A DNA stretch of 64,000 bases, from NCBI RefSeq assembly GCF_947172395.1, contig NC_069087.1:9071107-9135106 (forward strand). Reading direction: 5' to 3'. Position 1 is the stretch's first letter, and every line of letters starts with the position of its first letter. Shown one piece after another: positions 41,801-56,800 of this stretch. Both the position numbers and the translations under genes were made by a program. The notes below the pieces were generated by a model. The model was not told the origin of the DNA. It saw only the letters and a program-made list of their open reading frames with translations, and made no database searches. Source of the stretch: Bicyclus anynana (lineage: Eukaryota > Arthropoda > Insecta > Lepidoptera > Nymphalidae).

Positions 41801-44800
41801 CGCCGCACAGAGACAGCGCGAGCGTCGTTATGTTCGTCACTGCGCTTATTGTCTCCGCTCCACCTGTCAAACCAAACTATTTATTATGTACTCTGTGGTA
41901 ACGAAATATCTCAAAAGTGTCTAGATATGAAAAATTTATTATTGGAGTTTATGGGTTTAGGAGGGTACAAACCATTATTTTCATCAATGATAGAGTCCTT
42001 TTCAATTTCCACACTTTCACTGTCACCTTTCTCATTGAAAGCAATGATGACGAATTTGTAGTTCGCTTGTTTGGGCTCCTGTATCATGAACTTCGGCTCT
42101 TGGGTTATAATGGACACGAGTTGTTCATCCGAGTCCAAAGAGTACACAATAAATTTGAATTTCTGAAACAACAAAAACAGTACGTACAAAAACAAATAAC
42201 AACATGCCTATCAAAGACTACGAGCAAAGACCTTATTTATTCAGGCCTCAAGGTTTTAGGCTCGAGGATGGGACCAGAAAAGAAAATATAGCGTTTTTTA
42301 TTCCAAAAAAGTACACCTTTCCATTAAACACACTAGCTGACGCCAGCGTATTCGTCGAGACGTCGTTCCGTATTTCTCTTAATCCTTCATTCAAATCCTT
42401 TGGCACTCGAAATTTTGAGTCTCGGTTAATCGACGCGATCCTAGGCTGGCGGAATTCTACAGAACATTTTTTGACAGATTTTCCACCTGAGAAATTTGGG
42501 TGAAATTCCGTTAAATTTGAACTAAGGATTAGCGGGAACAGGCCAAGAGAAAAAAAAATATGCTTTTCTTATATCAACCCTTTAAAATTTTTGGTAGTTT
42601 TATTTCTTTCTTTTGTTCTGACCTGTTGCATGCCGCCATCGTAGCCTTCTTCACAGGTGACGGTGATCTCCTTCAGCGCGTTTATGACCGCTTCACAGTT
42701 GGTGGGCGTGCGCGGAGGCGTCTCGTCAGTGATCATGAACGTGCACCTCTTCGGTTGGAGCTCGTTGTTTATGATGCCGTTCAAACCCCAACAGTATATT
42801 AGAGCTGCCATAAAACACACATTACATTTAATTACATTATCCAATTTCTTTGTGTTTAATGACAAGAAACTACTTAGTCGTACTGTTATTGGAAACGATT
42901 GTTTTATTTCGCGAAAAAACCGAAAAATCTAAGCGTCATCGCGAACCTTCTCGCGAAATTATGGCGTAGTCTGTGGAAATCATTCACTATTATAGTATTT
43001 CGCCAATAGACAATACAAAGCTACCCTCAAAGTTGCAACAAATTAAGGGTTAAAATAGTGCATATTTGATCAGAATCGGTAATGAAATTTATAGGTACAT
43101 ATGAATGATGTTAGAAGAAAAAACTGGAAGATAGGTTATATAAACCACATTCGATGTTTACAACTGGCACACAAAAATTATTTCAGTGGCATTGTTAACG
43201 CCGCGATTAGTGCGGCGACTGAGCTCAGGTTTGCTAATTAGCATAGTTTTAACGTGCCACTTGCGGTCCGTGTATAATCTATCTACCTCTATTTGTCTTC
43301 TAACGTCATTATGAACATAATAATATATACTCACTGGTTGTTCCATTAGGCCTGATATACGACAGAACGGAGTCATCCGTTTCCAGCGTAATGGAATGGT
43401 TGCTGCGCAGTTTGCTGCCATTGACTTCGTGGATTAGTAGCCATTGGTACTTTGTGGGTTCTGGGTTGGCTTGAACTTTGCAAGTCAAGTTCTGGCATTC
43501 GTTATCTCCGACGCCATATTCCACCACGGTTTCATCTTCACAAAACGGTGGATCTGAAATGAAATATCTTTATATAGCTTCACACAGTTATGCATAACAC
43601 GATAATATTACATGGTTTTATTAATAGATAAAATAAAAGTAGCACAGAGGAGAAAATAATTCTTAAATAATATTGTCCTGGGTCAGTCTGTAATACATTG
43701 ACATTTTCATCATCCCAAGAAATAGTTGTCACATCTAAGTAGAGAACACGTTTCGTCGGTCACTGTCACAAAAACATCTAATAGTAACATCACCAAACTC
43801 CCTTTCCTGATTATGGCTTCTTAAAGTCAGGTAAGCTAGAAAGAAACCAGGGATGAAATCCAAGTTGGAGTTAACTTTTATTAAATTTAAATTAAATTAA
43901 ATTGTAGATGACAGGAAACAAACACCAGAAGAGCATTCTACATTTGGTGCTATCTATCATCGTCATCGTTATCAACCCATAATCGGTTCATTGCTGAGCT
44001 TTAGTCTCCTCCAAGAATGAGAGGGGTTAGACCAAATAGTCCACCACGCTGGCCCAATGCAGTTTGGCAGACTTCATACACGTAGATAATTAAGAAAACA
44101 CTCAGGTATGCAGGGTTCCCAAAAGTTGATTAGAAACTACACCCTCGGGAATCGGAGGCAGAGGCATCATATCCACTGGACTATCACGGCTCTACGAGTA
44201 AATGACGAATCGCTCTTTTGCTGTAACGAGTAAGAAATGTAGATGCAAAATGTTTTACTGTTTTGCGTATCATGACGAAACTACAATAAGGTGTTATTCT
44301 CTTAGCGTCTCACACGTGACATCGACGACGATGGGCTCGCTGTAGGTGGTGCCGAGCTCGCTGATGGCGCCGCACACGTACTCGCCCGCGTCAGTGTCGC
44401 TCACTGCGCTCAGCGTCAGTGAAGGCTGGACCGCCGAGTCTGTGTCTTGATACTTTATGTCCCCCTGTGCAATGTCAAAGTAAAGTTAAAATTCATTTAT
44501 TTCAATTAGGCTTATCATCATTATCAACCCATATTCGGCTCACTGCTGATTTTTTGTTTATCAGCATTTTAGAAATTCACCTAGAACATTAATGAAGTTA
44601 AATTATGTGGTAAGGTTTTAAGTTTTAAGTCTATACATATAAATAAAAATCAATTCCTGATTATGAATCATCATATTATTAGAAATTAGAACGGCTGTAG
44701 TTATGTCTATATATCATAATTAAGTCACATGTCTCAATGTTATAAATTCACATTTGGCATAAATGGCATTGCTCCTCCTCTGATTTTAACAAAAGGCAAA

Positions 44801-47800
44801 AATATTTTTATTGCTTTTCGAAATATTATTAATTATAGAGGTATTTTTTTAGTTATTCCTGGCACTATATTATGTAGACACCTACCTCATGAAACCAAAT
44901 GAGCTGATGAACGGACGGATTGGCTTGGTAACTGCAATTCATTGATACGTTGGAGCCTTTCACAACTGCCAACGTGTTGTCCTCCAACGAATCTTCTACG
45001 ACGATTTGCACAATTGGTGGATCTGGAATTTATATTTCAGAAATATAATGTGAACTCCTGAAGCTATCGAAACCCAGAACTGTAGTGTTCGTATGATATT
45101 CACTGTCATTATGTTTATTGAAATAAAACGCCATTCTTAGTTACGCGTGCGAATTAGGGAATAAGTTAGGATACGTGCTGCCATCTACAGGCACGTGAAA
45201 CAGTGTTTGTTATTTTAAACTACCAGTAGATGGTGTTGTTAGAGAACTTTGAAACAATCCCTTTTTGTACACTTCAAGAACCTGTTGCGATGCACAATCA
45301 TGCTTGAGGCTCATAGATGGCGCTTTGTTTTTATTTTGAAAGAAGTTTTACTTGACTTACACAGCACGGTGAGCGGCAGCGCGGCGGCGCACACGAACTG
45401 CTCGGCGTCGCGCTGGTAGGCGGGCGCGCAGCACGTCACCGTCGACTCGTCGTGCTCGTGCGTGATGTTCAGCTGGATGTCGCTCACCACCAGCCGCTGG
45501 GACGACTCTATCTGTTTACATTTTGATAACTCTTAAGTACAAGTATATCCTTGTTGTTCTCTTAGTCGGGTAGAGCGGGCTTGTTGAGCCATTTTTCATT
45601 TGATCGGTCATAGCTCCTCAATCTTATGTCATGTTGGCTTATAATGCATAATGATGTTTAAGTCTTTTATCCATCTCTAAAAGTAGGTATCCATAGTATT
45701 TTTTCGTCAAAAAATAACCAAAGTGTAAAACATCAGTCGATAAAGAAGTCTCTTCACTGGTGGTCGCTCAATGAGTTCCATTTCAGTAACCGCTTCTTTG
45801 AAGTGTTAGTTAGCGGTTAATAGTTTCTGAGATATTTCGATTGCTGCAACACCTTATTAAGATTAAGCTACTTGATATTTATTTACTTTGATATTTCACG
45901 AAACAGATAAACCATCATGGCCGATTGCGTATTGGCTAGTTTTGACAAAAAATGAATTTTTTATGTATTCATGTGTAAAATATGATATTATTTTTCAATC
46001 TAGTAGAACGATGATAAACAATTTAAGAACCTTTTAAAAAAGTCAGCATAATGTATTCTCACCGTGGTGTTCTGCTCTAAGTTGACTAGCTGGGTATCGT
46101 CGAGCCTCCACACGACGGGCGGCAGCGGTCTAGCGCCCAGCACCCGACACTGCAGCGAAAGCGGCTCGTCCGCTCGCACCCGACCGACCGACACCGTGTC
46201 CGCCCGACTGCCCGACACGCGCACCGACACCAGCTGCGGTGGTACTGTTGGATAATATTTTATTTCCATTATGGCTCAAGCGCGTCTCGGCAAGGTGGCT
46301 GACATCAATTGGATGCAAAAACCCAAAAATAGAGAGGGCTGGCGCTGCTTTAAAGAGGCCCATGTCTAGTAGTGTATGCATAATGGCTGATGAGGATGAT
46401 GATGATTATGATAATGGCTCTAGCAACCTGCAGCGCAATGCTAAGCTGCTGGTATCTTATTCATGGTCATGTCATAACAAATTGTATTGGAATATGTGGT
46501 ATTTGAAAGCGGCACATTTTGAAATACTGGAACGTTTTTTCTTTCTTTGCGTCTTGACGCGCAGACGAATTATGAGTAGATCGGGGCCTAACTCGCTAAA
46601 CGTTACCCTTCTGTCAATGTCTAAGATCAATCAACGATGCAACGATCACAAGAAACGTGTGCATCTCGGGACGCTGGACAGAAGTGATAACTTAAACCTG
46701 CTGTCGTATGCGTCAGAGAAAGGTAAGCCAGAGAGTGGTTTACCGTTTACCCATAAGAAGTTACTTATCACTTCAAAAACAATTTATATAGAATATATGA
46801 TTAATCGTTGTAATCACTATCGTCGTGTAAAGAGCAGTCTAGAAATGTCGTTTTGTGTAGTTGAATGATGTAAAAAAAATCTAGAACGCTTTGCTTAAGA
46901 GACGTACAACAAACAAATCATCAGATAACTTACAGTACATATCAATGGCGACGTCGATCAAGAGCGGCGGCGTCTTGTCGTTGTTCTTGGCCAAGCAGGT
47001 GAAGACGCGGCCGTGGTCCTCGCGCAGCAGCGGCCCGTAGCGCAGGTCGCTGCGCACGCGCTGCTCCGACAGCGGCGTCGCCGTGTTCTTGAGCAATCGC
47101 TGACCGGTCACCCATGACAACGACGGTGTTGGCTTGCCTTTGTAACAAAAAGCATCGTTATCAACCTATTTTAACAGAACACTACAGGGTCAAGCCTCTC
47201 TTCATAAAGGACAGGCTAATATAATGCAATGTCCTTGAACAAACACTGGCTGGTCAACCATGACAATGACGGTGTTAGCTTACCTCAGTGAGAAAAATTA
47301 TCATTATCAACCTATTTTAACAGCACATTACAGGACCAAGCATCCTTCCATAAAGAACAGGAGAATAAGCTCATACAGTCGCGCCGTGTCCTTGAGCAAG
47401 CGCTGGCCGATCAACGACGGTGTTGGTTTGCCTTTGTAAGAAAATACTGTCATCATTATCAGCTAGTAAAAACATCGTGATAGCTCAGTTGCTTGACCTC
47501 TGCCTTTGATTCGGAGCGCGTAGAATTCGGTCCGGGACATGTAGGTACCTACCTCCAACTTTTCAGTTTCAGTGCATTTTACGAAATCAAATATCACGTG
47601 CCACCAACGGCGAAGGAAAAACATAGTGAAGAAACCTGGCGGTCTTAGGTTGTCACCATCTCTCCCGAACATTACCATCACTAGATGTTATGGAAATGAT
47701 CGGAAGGACGTTTCAGGATGTTTTCCGAGGCACGAGGGCGAAAGTAACAATACCATCTTTCCAATTCCAAGCTGAGAATAATAATAATTTAATAGTTATG

Positions 47801-50800
47801 TCTATCACAGTGAAGCGGTCGAGTAGTTTTTCATTTAAGTCGTAACAAACAAACAATCAAACCTCTTTATATAATATTAAGTAGGTATATGAGATATGAT
47901 TCATCAGTAGGTAAACCAAGGGGGCGGATCAAATCCGAGAGTGTACACACATTTATGAAACACACATGAAGTTGTACTCACTTCCATCGCAAACTATTGA
48001 CTTGGTTGAAGGGGAATATGTATAAGATATCTTCGAAAGATAATGAACAACAATCACCTACTTTTTATTCTTTATAAGTTAGCCCTTGACTGCAATCTAA
48101 CCTTATGGTAAGTGATAATGCAATCTAAGATGGAAACAGGCTAACTTGCTAGGCGTAAGATGGAAATCCACACCCATTTCGGTTTCTACACGACATCGTA
48201 CCGGAACGCTAAATCGCTTAGAGGTCCGTCTTTGCCGGTAGTGTGGTAACTAGTCACGCTTCAGCCGTGGCTAGTTACCACACTAGCCCAACCCAGTCAG
48301 CCAGACCTAGACCAATTAACAAAACCTTAATCAGCCCAGCCGGGAAACCCAACACCTCCGTCTTGCAATTACGCTGCGCCCGAGGTCTTACCTTCAAAAG
48401 CGACGCAGAAAAGGTAGATAGTATCGCCGACGTAGAACGGGCCGATGTTCCTGCTCGCGTTGGAGTCCATACTGGCCGTGGTGACGCGCGTGCCGTTCTC
48501 GTATATCACCCATAGCTTTTGTGGCGGCTCTGTGAACACGAGACAATCGTCATCAGAATACTTTAAAGGTCTACTGCAGGGACACATCTACTCTATAGTG
48601 AGTTAGTACAAGAGAGAGAGCGAAGAAAACATGACCAATTATAATTTTTTAAAGCCCTATTTTTCTTATCTATAAAAATTACTAGCCCGCCCGCGACATC
48701 GTCCAAGTGGCATTTTTTCCGGAATGAAAAGTGTGTTAATCCAGAGTATTATCTATCTTCGTTTTAAATTTCAGCCAAATAGGTTCAGTAATTGCGGCAT
48801 TATAGAGTAACAAACATCCACACAAACTTTCGCGTTTATAATATTAGTACGATTTACCATACCTACTTCGTTAAATTCTATTGAAATTGATAAATGAAAT
48901 TGTCTTGCTTTTACATCAACTCGAAAACGGCTTTATTTTAAATGTTTTTTTTTAGTTGCATTACAGTGGTTTTACAATAAAAAATAATGGGAAATCTCAA
49001 AGGAACATCCAATAAATTCAGTGTCACCTATTCGATGAGAGTAAGTTCACCGGGTCAACTAGTAACTTAATAATATATAATTAAGGTACCTAATACCTAT
49101 ATTGGAAATGTAGGGAGGCTGCAAGCATAAATAAGATTTGAAATTGTCCCATCGACGTTAATTCACTGTCGCCGGAACCAGCGAATTGCTCAATAGCGAA
49201 TGAATTACCTAAATTAGGAAAGACCGACAAAGAGCTCCTTTGGTTATGCTCTACCACAGAATACTTAATAGCACAAGGTTTTTTTTTAATCTTTACAAGT
49301 TGGCCCTTGACTACAATCTCACCTGATGGTATGCAATCTAAGATGGCCCCTTCCATAACTAACCCTCTCAGTCCCTATCTATATATATATATAAAATCCC
49401 TTTCGGTTTCTACACGACATCGTACCGGAACGCTAAATCGCTTGGCGGTACGTCTTTGCCGGTAAGGTGGTAACTAGCCACGGCCGAAGTCTCCCACCAG
49501 CCAGATCTGGACCAATTAAGTCCAATCGGCCCAGCCGGGGATCGAACCCAGGACCTCCCGGAGGCCCGATCGGGCCAGGGAGCGTGTAGCGATGAATGAA
49601 AAATCGACGACTAATGCACTTCACTTCCCCGCACGCACGATTTCACACCCGCGCAGTCTTTCCCCTCGTCGCCCGCATATCATGGGAGTGTCATCATCAA
49701 CGAACTTGCCATACTATAGCGACCAAATAGCTGAACCTAACTTACGAACTTTGTAATGGACCGTAAAAATACCATTTCCTATACCTACTAACTATAATAT
49801 CAAATCAAATCAAAAATCATTTATATCAAGTAGGCTCAGTTTACAAGCACTTTTGACACGTCAGTTGACTATTTGTAAAGATTCTACCACCGATTCGGAA
49901 GGCAGGTTCTGCTGAGAAGAAACCGGCAAGAAACTCAACAGTTGCTCTTTTTAAAAATCATACAGTATTATAATTTACAATTGATGATAAATTTACAATT
50001 TCTTATATTTCTTGTGTGAAGGTGGAAGCTGATCCAATGGCCTCCAAGCGCTTTTATCTTTAAGGAACTCATCAATGTTGTAGTAACCTCGACTAAGTAA
50101 ATGTTTTTTAACACATTTCTTAAAGCTATGCATTGGCAGGTCCATCACAATTCACAGTCTTGGAGACTTGGGAAATATGGATCTTAACATAATACTAGAC
50201 ACACCTGCGTTTGAGCTAAAGTAACACATACCCACATGTATTTCCAAATTGACGAGGTCGACGTCCTGATATCGTTGCTCCCGAATCTTATAAATATACG
50301 ATAATGACGTAATATTTACATCACAATATAATTGTTGGTAAATTGAGTGAATTGTTCCGGCGCTGTCAGCTTCCTCATTAAGCCGCGCGGCAATTATTCT
50401 GAGCGCGCTATTTCACTAGAAAGGTAAACATTTACCATTCGACTTTCCACCGGCCGCTGCTTTTAAATAAAGATAACAAAATGTAAATATTTGTGCCCGT
50501 GTACTTTTATTTACCTTCGTGGTTACTTGAGCATTTGTGCATTCGAAATGTAGTACGTTATAATTTTTATTTGAATGTATATTTTTAGATCGAGACGTAC
50601 GGAAGTGCGTCATCCAAATAGAGAGAATGGCTGACAAAGCGACAAGTATCTTTACACGAACCATTTGAGGCCACTTTAGTGTACTTAATCAAAATCTATA
50701 TAACATGAAACAAGAAATTTGGTTCACAAATTAAATCCCGTAAGCTTATCTAGAATACCAAATTTCATAACTACAGGTCAAATAGTTGATGAGAAATTAA

Positions 50801-53800
50801 CATCTAAAAATCGTAAAAATATCTAATTTAGGTCTCTAGTTGAAATTTAGTATCCAGCTGGAGCTAGGTGATTGTGTTCAGGGCCGGCCAGTCTATACGA
50901 CGAACGGAGCAGTCGCTTCAGGCGCCTAATCCTAGAGAGCGCCGAAATGATAATCCTAGTCAACCGTGGACGGTACTGTGCCTGATTTTCAATTGGTCAC
51001 CCCAGAGTATGGCCGAGATCTTCGGGTTCCATTCCTACTTTACACTTATAATTGGGTATAGGTATCTGCATATTATTAGGAACATACAGAAGAGGCGCCA
51101 TAATTGGATCTTGCTCCATTTTAAAATTTACTTCGGGCCGGCGCTGATTGTGTTCATATAAAGGAAAGTTAATTGTGGACATATAAAGGAAGGCTAGATT
51201 TTACCAGGAAATAAAATCCTTAAACAGTATGTGCATTTAAAAAAAAGAAATAGAAAACCGAATATAACTCATCAACACTGTAAAAAAATAGTATGGATAG
51301 CTTCCTTAGACCACAAACTTCGAGATTTGATACTATGTAATTCGAATTTCGTAAAAATTATTTACTTAGTATCAATTTGGTATATTACTAGTAGGAAATT
51401 CAAAATACTTGCCAATAACAGTCAACTGTAAGTAAGTCTTGCGCGTGGGGCTGGCGGCGAAGTTAGCGTGGCAGCGGTAGACGCCGGCGTCCGTCGCTCG
51501 CACCTTGAGGATCTGCAGCTTGTCCACGCCCTCGCTCTCTGAAGCGACCAGGCGGTACCGCTCCCCCGGCGACATCACGCTGCCCGCGCCGCGAAGGTCG
51601 CGACTGCTGGTGCGATAAACGGACCTCACAGTAAATTTAGTCCACCAATAAAAAAGGATAATTCGTGCTCTTCAAGTTGGACAATTTTGCCATTATGTTG
51701 GCTATTATCATTATCATTATATCAGCCGATAGACGTCCACTGCAGGACATAAGAAGGCCTTTTGTAGGCACTTCCAAAAATCACGATCCTGAGCCGCCTG
51801 CATCCAGCGAAACCTGCTCGCTCGGCTCGCTTGATGTCGTCAGTCAAACTGGTGGGGGGTCGACCAACACTCCGCTTTCTAGTGCAGGTTTGCCATTCAA
51901 GCACCTTGGAACCCCAACGTCCATCGGCTCTTCGTACTATGTGACTATTGCCACTTTAGCTTCGCGACTCGTTCAGTTATGTCGGTGACTTTGGTTCTTC
52001 TGCGGATCTCTCCTCATTTCTGAGTCGATCAAAAAGAGACACTCCATCCATCGCCCGCTCTGTGACTCTGAGCCTACTTTTGAGTTAGCAAGCAAGTTAG
52101 TGACCATATCTCGGAAGCGGTCATCACTGGCAACACACACTGTTTTGTCTACAGCCACTGAGCAATTTAAGACGAATAGATATCGCGAAGTTTCCCGGAT
52201 GATAGATTGCCCGCTCTTGACGTTGGTCAATACATTGGCGAATGTTGTGGTTGATTCGAAACATCCGCACTACATGGTAGTCTACATATTGGTCAACTAT
52301 ATGTACGTAATGCATGTGTTTCGAAACAACCACAAACTTGGCCACAATATTGGCGAACGTGAGGAGCTTATTGGTCAACGTAAAGAGAGAGCATTAGAAG
52401 CAAGCACGTCGCCAAGGGGAGGCAGGGGAGTGAGCTGCCAAATCCAATGCCAAATAATAAAAAAAACAACGTTCTATTGGATTTGTTACTGTACCGACCT
52501 CAGAACAGAAAACAGAAAAAGCTAATGCTTACTGACCTTAAAATTATTGTAAAGTACCAACAAAAAGTGGGATTTTGCAAAAAAAAAAAAACATTTAAAC
52601 ACGATTTGAATTAACTACTAAATTACTTTCATTATATGAAACTAGAACAACAATACTAATTATTATACCTAGGTAGATTATTTTAATAACTACAATTTGC
52701 TTTCTAATGCGAAATGGATGAAAGCTACACTCTGGCCTAATAGCCGTGTTATGTCCTCTGTGAGTGACCCGTATTCCTGTAGACAGCTCGGTGAGATAAG
52801 TCACGTTTTCAGAGGTAAATGTGTCCTGCCGGCTAATGATCACATGCGTATTATTTCACACGAAAATAACATTTATACTGATACTAGCGGACGCCCGCGA
52901 CTTCGTCCGCGTGAAACTCGATGTAAACTTTCAACTACTACTACCCTACCCTACCCCTACCCTACGTTGAAATTTATCCTGAATTTTCTTTGCTATAAAC
53001 CTCACGGAGCCCGAGACCTTTCCAGCGAATGCAAACCCGGGGAAATCGGTTCGTGCGTTCTGGATTTATAGCGTCAGGAAGGAAAACCCGAATTATTTTT
53101 ATATAGTACTGATATGATATTACAAAGAGGTAAACTTTGTGATATGGTATTATAGGGCGTAATCTCCGAATCCCTTAACAGATTTTGAAATTATTTTACC
53201 ACTAGAAAACCACGTTATTTGCGAGTGTCATAGGCTATATTTTATCCCCGTATCTCAAGGTAACTGTGAAACGAGTGAAACTGCGGAGCGTCGGCTTGTA
53301 TATAATAAGGTAGGCAGGTAGGTACTAGGTATGTATCTCCTTTCCAATTACTATAAAAATATCTTTGAAATTAAAAACTGTAGGTTGGCCTCCTTGGAGC
53401 AGTGGTATGCGCGGTGGATTTTCAAAATTGAGGTCCTGGGTTCGATCCCCGGCTGGGCTGATTGAGATTTTCTTAATTGATCCAGGTCTGGCTGGTTTAG
53501 GGGACCAGGGGAGGCTTCGCCCATGGTTAGTTACCACTCCACTGACAAAGACTTACCGCCAAGCGATTTAGCGTTCCGGTACGATGTCGTGTAGAAATCG
53601 AAAAGGGGTGTGGATTTTCATCCTCATCATAAAAAGTTAGCCCATTTCCATCTTAGACTGCATCATCACTTACCATCAGATGAGGATAAAAAAAAGTTAC
53701 TTATAGATACTATTTTATTAACTGACTTTAAAAATAGGAGGAGGTTCTCAATTCAAGCGATTTAACGTCCCGGTACGATGCCGTGTAGAAACCAGTCGGG

Positions 53801-56800
53801 ACTATCGTATCGGAAATTTGATAAGTACGTAGGTACACCTAAAACACTGTACTTATCCATAACCATAAGTATACAACTAGAGCAGAGTAAGTAGGTTTGT
53901 AGGTAGGGTCCGCATACGTTTAAGGTCACAAATCATTTATCAATTAAATTGTAACGATTGGTAAGTAAATAAACGATGTAACGTTAGGTCCCTACTACGC
54001 GCATTCTAAACAGTTTATGCATAGTTGTTAGTAACTACATGAAGCAAACGGTTCTATTTTCATATGGTATTTATAGATCTAAGAAATACCGCATTGGTTC
54101 ATTGGTTAACCTAAGAGGCATCGAATCATGAAGTTCGGGTTTGAGTCGTGGGTCGGGCTATGAGTTGAGCTTATCTTTCAAAAGCCGACGCCCCGCGGTT
54201 TCACCTGCGAAGTTCCCGTTCCCGTGAAAATACGGGGACAAAATATAGCTTATGACACTCACAGATGATGTGGCTTTCTAGTGGCAAAGGAGTTTCCAAA
54301 GTTGGTTCAGTAGATCCAGAGATTACCCCCTACAATATGAGAAACTTAACCTTTTTATAATATACTAGCTGACGCCGCGCGTTTTCACCCGCGTTGTTCT
54401 CGTTCCCGTAGGAACAAATAGCCTATGACCTGCCTCGATAAATGGGCTATCTAACATTGAAAGATTTTTTCAAATTAGACCAGTAGTTCCTGAGATTAGC
54501 GCGAATCAAACAAACTCTTCAGCTTTATTATTAAGTATAAATATAGATTAGCAGGCTAGAGTTAGAAATTTGAAGATCATTTTAAGCCGTCGGCCTTATC
54601 CATAATCATTCTGATAATTATTGTTGCCAAATTATCCTAAGCCCACCAACCCATATTTGAGCACCGTGGCAATGTCTTAGCTTTATACCTCCCTTATATG
54701 AAGCAAGGCCTGACCCTGTTTTCATATATTCCTTAATAATATCTAGATAATGGACGTTGGGGTCCCAAGGTGCTGGAATGACGACACCGCACCGGTGAAT
54801 CGAAGATATCAAGCGGGTTGCAGAGAACCGCTGGATTCTGATTCACGGGTCGAGACCGTTGTGCTTGGAGATCCATGCAAGAGGCCTATGTCCAGCAGTG
54901 ATAATGACGATGATGATGATGAAGATCATCTAGATAGTAAAAATAATCACCTATAAAAGGCAGTCGTCGATCCATTCCTGTACCAGGCGAGTGTGTTTAG
55001 CCTGTCGTCTTCTCTCTCCGCCGTCACGTTGCATGGTAACTCCACACTGTGACCTAGAACCGCTTCCACTAGAGGACACAACAAAAACAATAGGTAAAAA
55101 TGTTTGAACTGCTTAAAGTGGATACTGATTAGCCACTTTAACACAACTTAGATGAGCATCAGCTTATCTAGTCCATGTAAATATTTGTAGCTACGAAAGT
55201 GCTTACCTTCCGAAACGGTGAGTCTCTACAATTTGAGTTTAGGCAAGTCGTTAGTTGGTACGTAGTATGCCAAACTCTGTAGCAATGAGAATGAGGGGTG
55301 TGGATTTTCACCCTAACAAGTTAGCCCGCTTCTATCTTTAATTGCATCATCACTTACCATCAGATGAGATTGCAATTAAGGGCTAATTTGTAAAGAAAAA
55401 GAAAAAAAAAGATGAGAAGAGAAGGTAACGCACAGAGAATAAACTAGAAACCTGCTGCTCAAATATGCAAGTGCCATGCGTTCCCATTTGTGCCTATCTG
55501 CGGCAATGGGACACGAATCGGTCCACTTTTTAAAGGGATAGACCGATTTGGATGTAGCTTTTTTAATATGAAACTGATTCCAAGGAGAAGGTTCTCAGTT
55601 ACGTACCCACAAAGAAGATAAGCCAAACCAGTTTTCCATTATGATCAAAGGAAACTCAGACAAAACGACAATTCAAGCTATGCCTATGTAAGAGTATCTT
55701 ATTGACATTATCGTTTTTGCAAATGATTTCTTCGCGAAATTTGCGAAAATAAATCTGTCTGAATCTAAAAACCTATTCACAGCTAAACCGCTGAATCGAT
55801 TTTAATAAATTTTGGTACAGATATAAATTGGATCTTAGAGCAGAACATAGGCGTGAATATTATAACGTTATGTTTTCTTTTGAATCCTATTGATCTGTTA
55901 TTGTTACAATTTTATTTATTTTCCGTTCAGTCGGTGCAACTAACAATAATTAGTTGGTAAGTGAAACCTAGGTGTCAATATTGCATCAGAGACTTTGAAT
56001 CTTGCGGTTGAATGAATACTACCTACGTGGTTATATAGAATATTATTACATTACAATACAATACCTTTGTATTACGTTACAATAGTAAATTACTTATGGA
56101 TTTCTTTACGAGATCTATACTGAATAATATAAATGCGAAAATAAGACTGTCTGTTACCTATTCACGACTAAGCCGCTGAATTGATTTTAATGAATTTTGA
56201 TACACAGATAAAGTAGACTCTAAGGAAGAACATAGTTTACTTTTTGCTGTAAAATTATGGAATGCTGCGTTAAAATATATGGAAAGCGAAAGCAAAAATT
56301 TACCGGAAGGAATATTTAATTGAAATATATTATTACTTTCTTTTTTTACTATTAGTTTCTTGTTATGGGAAGTAGGGAAATATTACGTTCTTTGAAGTTA
56401 GCCACTTTGGGGTTTTTCAGATAAAAATGCGGGCACCTTAAAGCCTAAGTAGGTTCTATATTAGTGACTTGGATTATATTTTAGAATTTAAACTAGAGTG
56501 TTTACCATAATACTAAAATGGAAAATAAAAAAATTAAAAAAATAAAAACAGCCAATTATGGGTTCGAAACTGATCGGGGCATACTCCCGACAGTAGCTAC
56601 TCGTATATTTATAAGTATATCCGTATTTCTATTTCTGTATGATTTTCCTTCTTTTTTACAAATAAGGTTTTGCCTTAATAAAAGTTAGCTATAGGTAACC
56701 AACATCCGTTTTATGCATAATACCTCCGTGATTCCCGTTCCCGTAGTAATACGGGGATAATATATAGCCTTCCTCGATAAATAGGCTATCTAACACTGAA

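Noticed and set aside
40953..41924. Long Arg/Ala-rich ORFs on the plus strand (up to 160 codons)
   Set aside because: They are antisense readings of the GC-rich TM-exon array. The minus-strand reading gives a clear TM helix with matching splice phases.
46239..46868. 209-codon plus-strand ORF, the longest in the window
   Set aside because: It begins antisense to an Ig exon boundary, crosses a LINE 3' terminus and shows no domain or splice structure.
52100..52525. 141-codon plus-strand ORF
   Set aside because: It spans a MITE with inverted ends inside an intron, and its composition is not protein-like.
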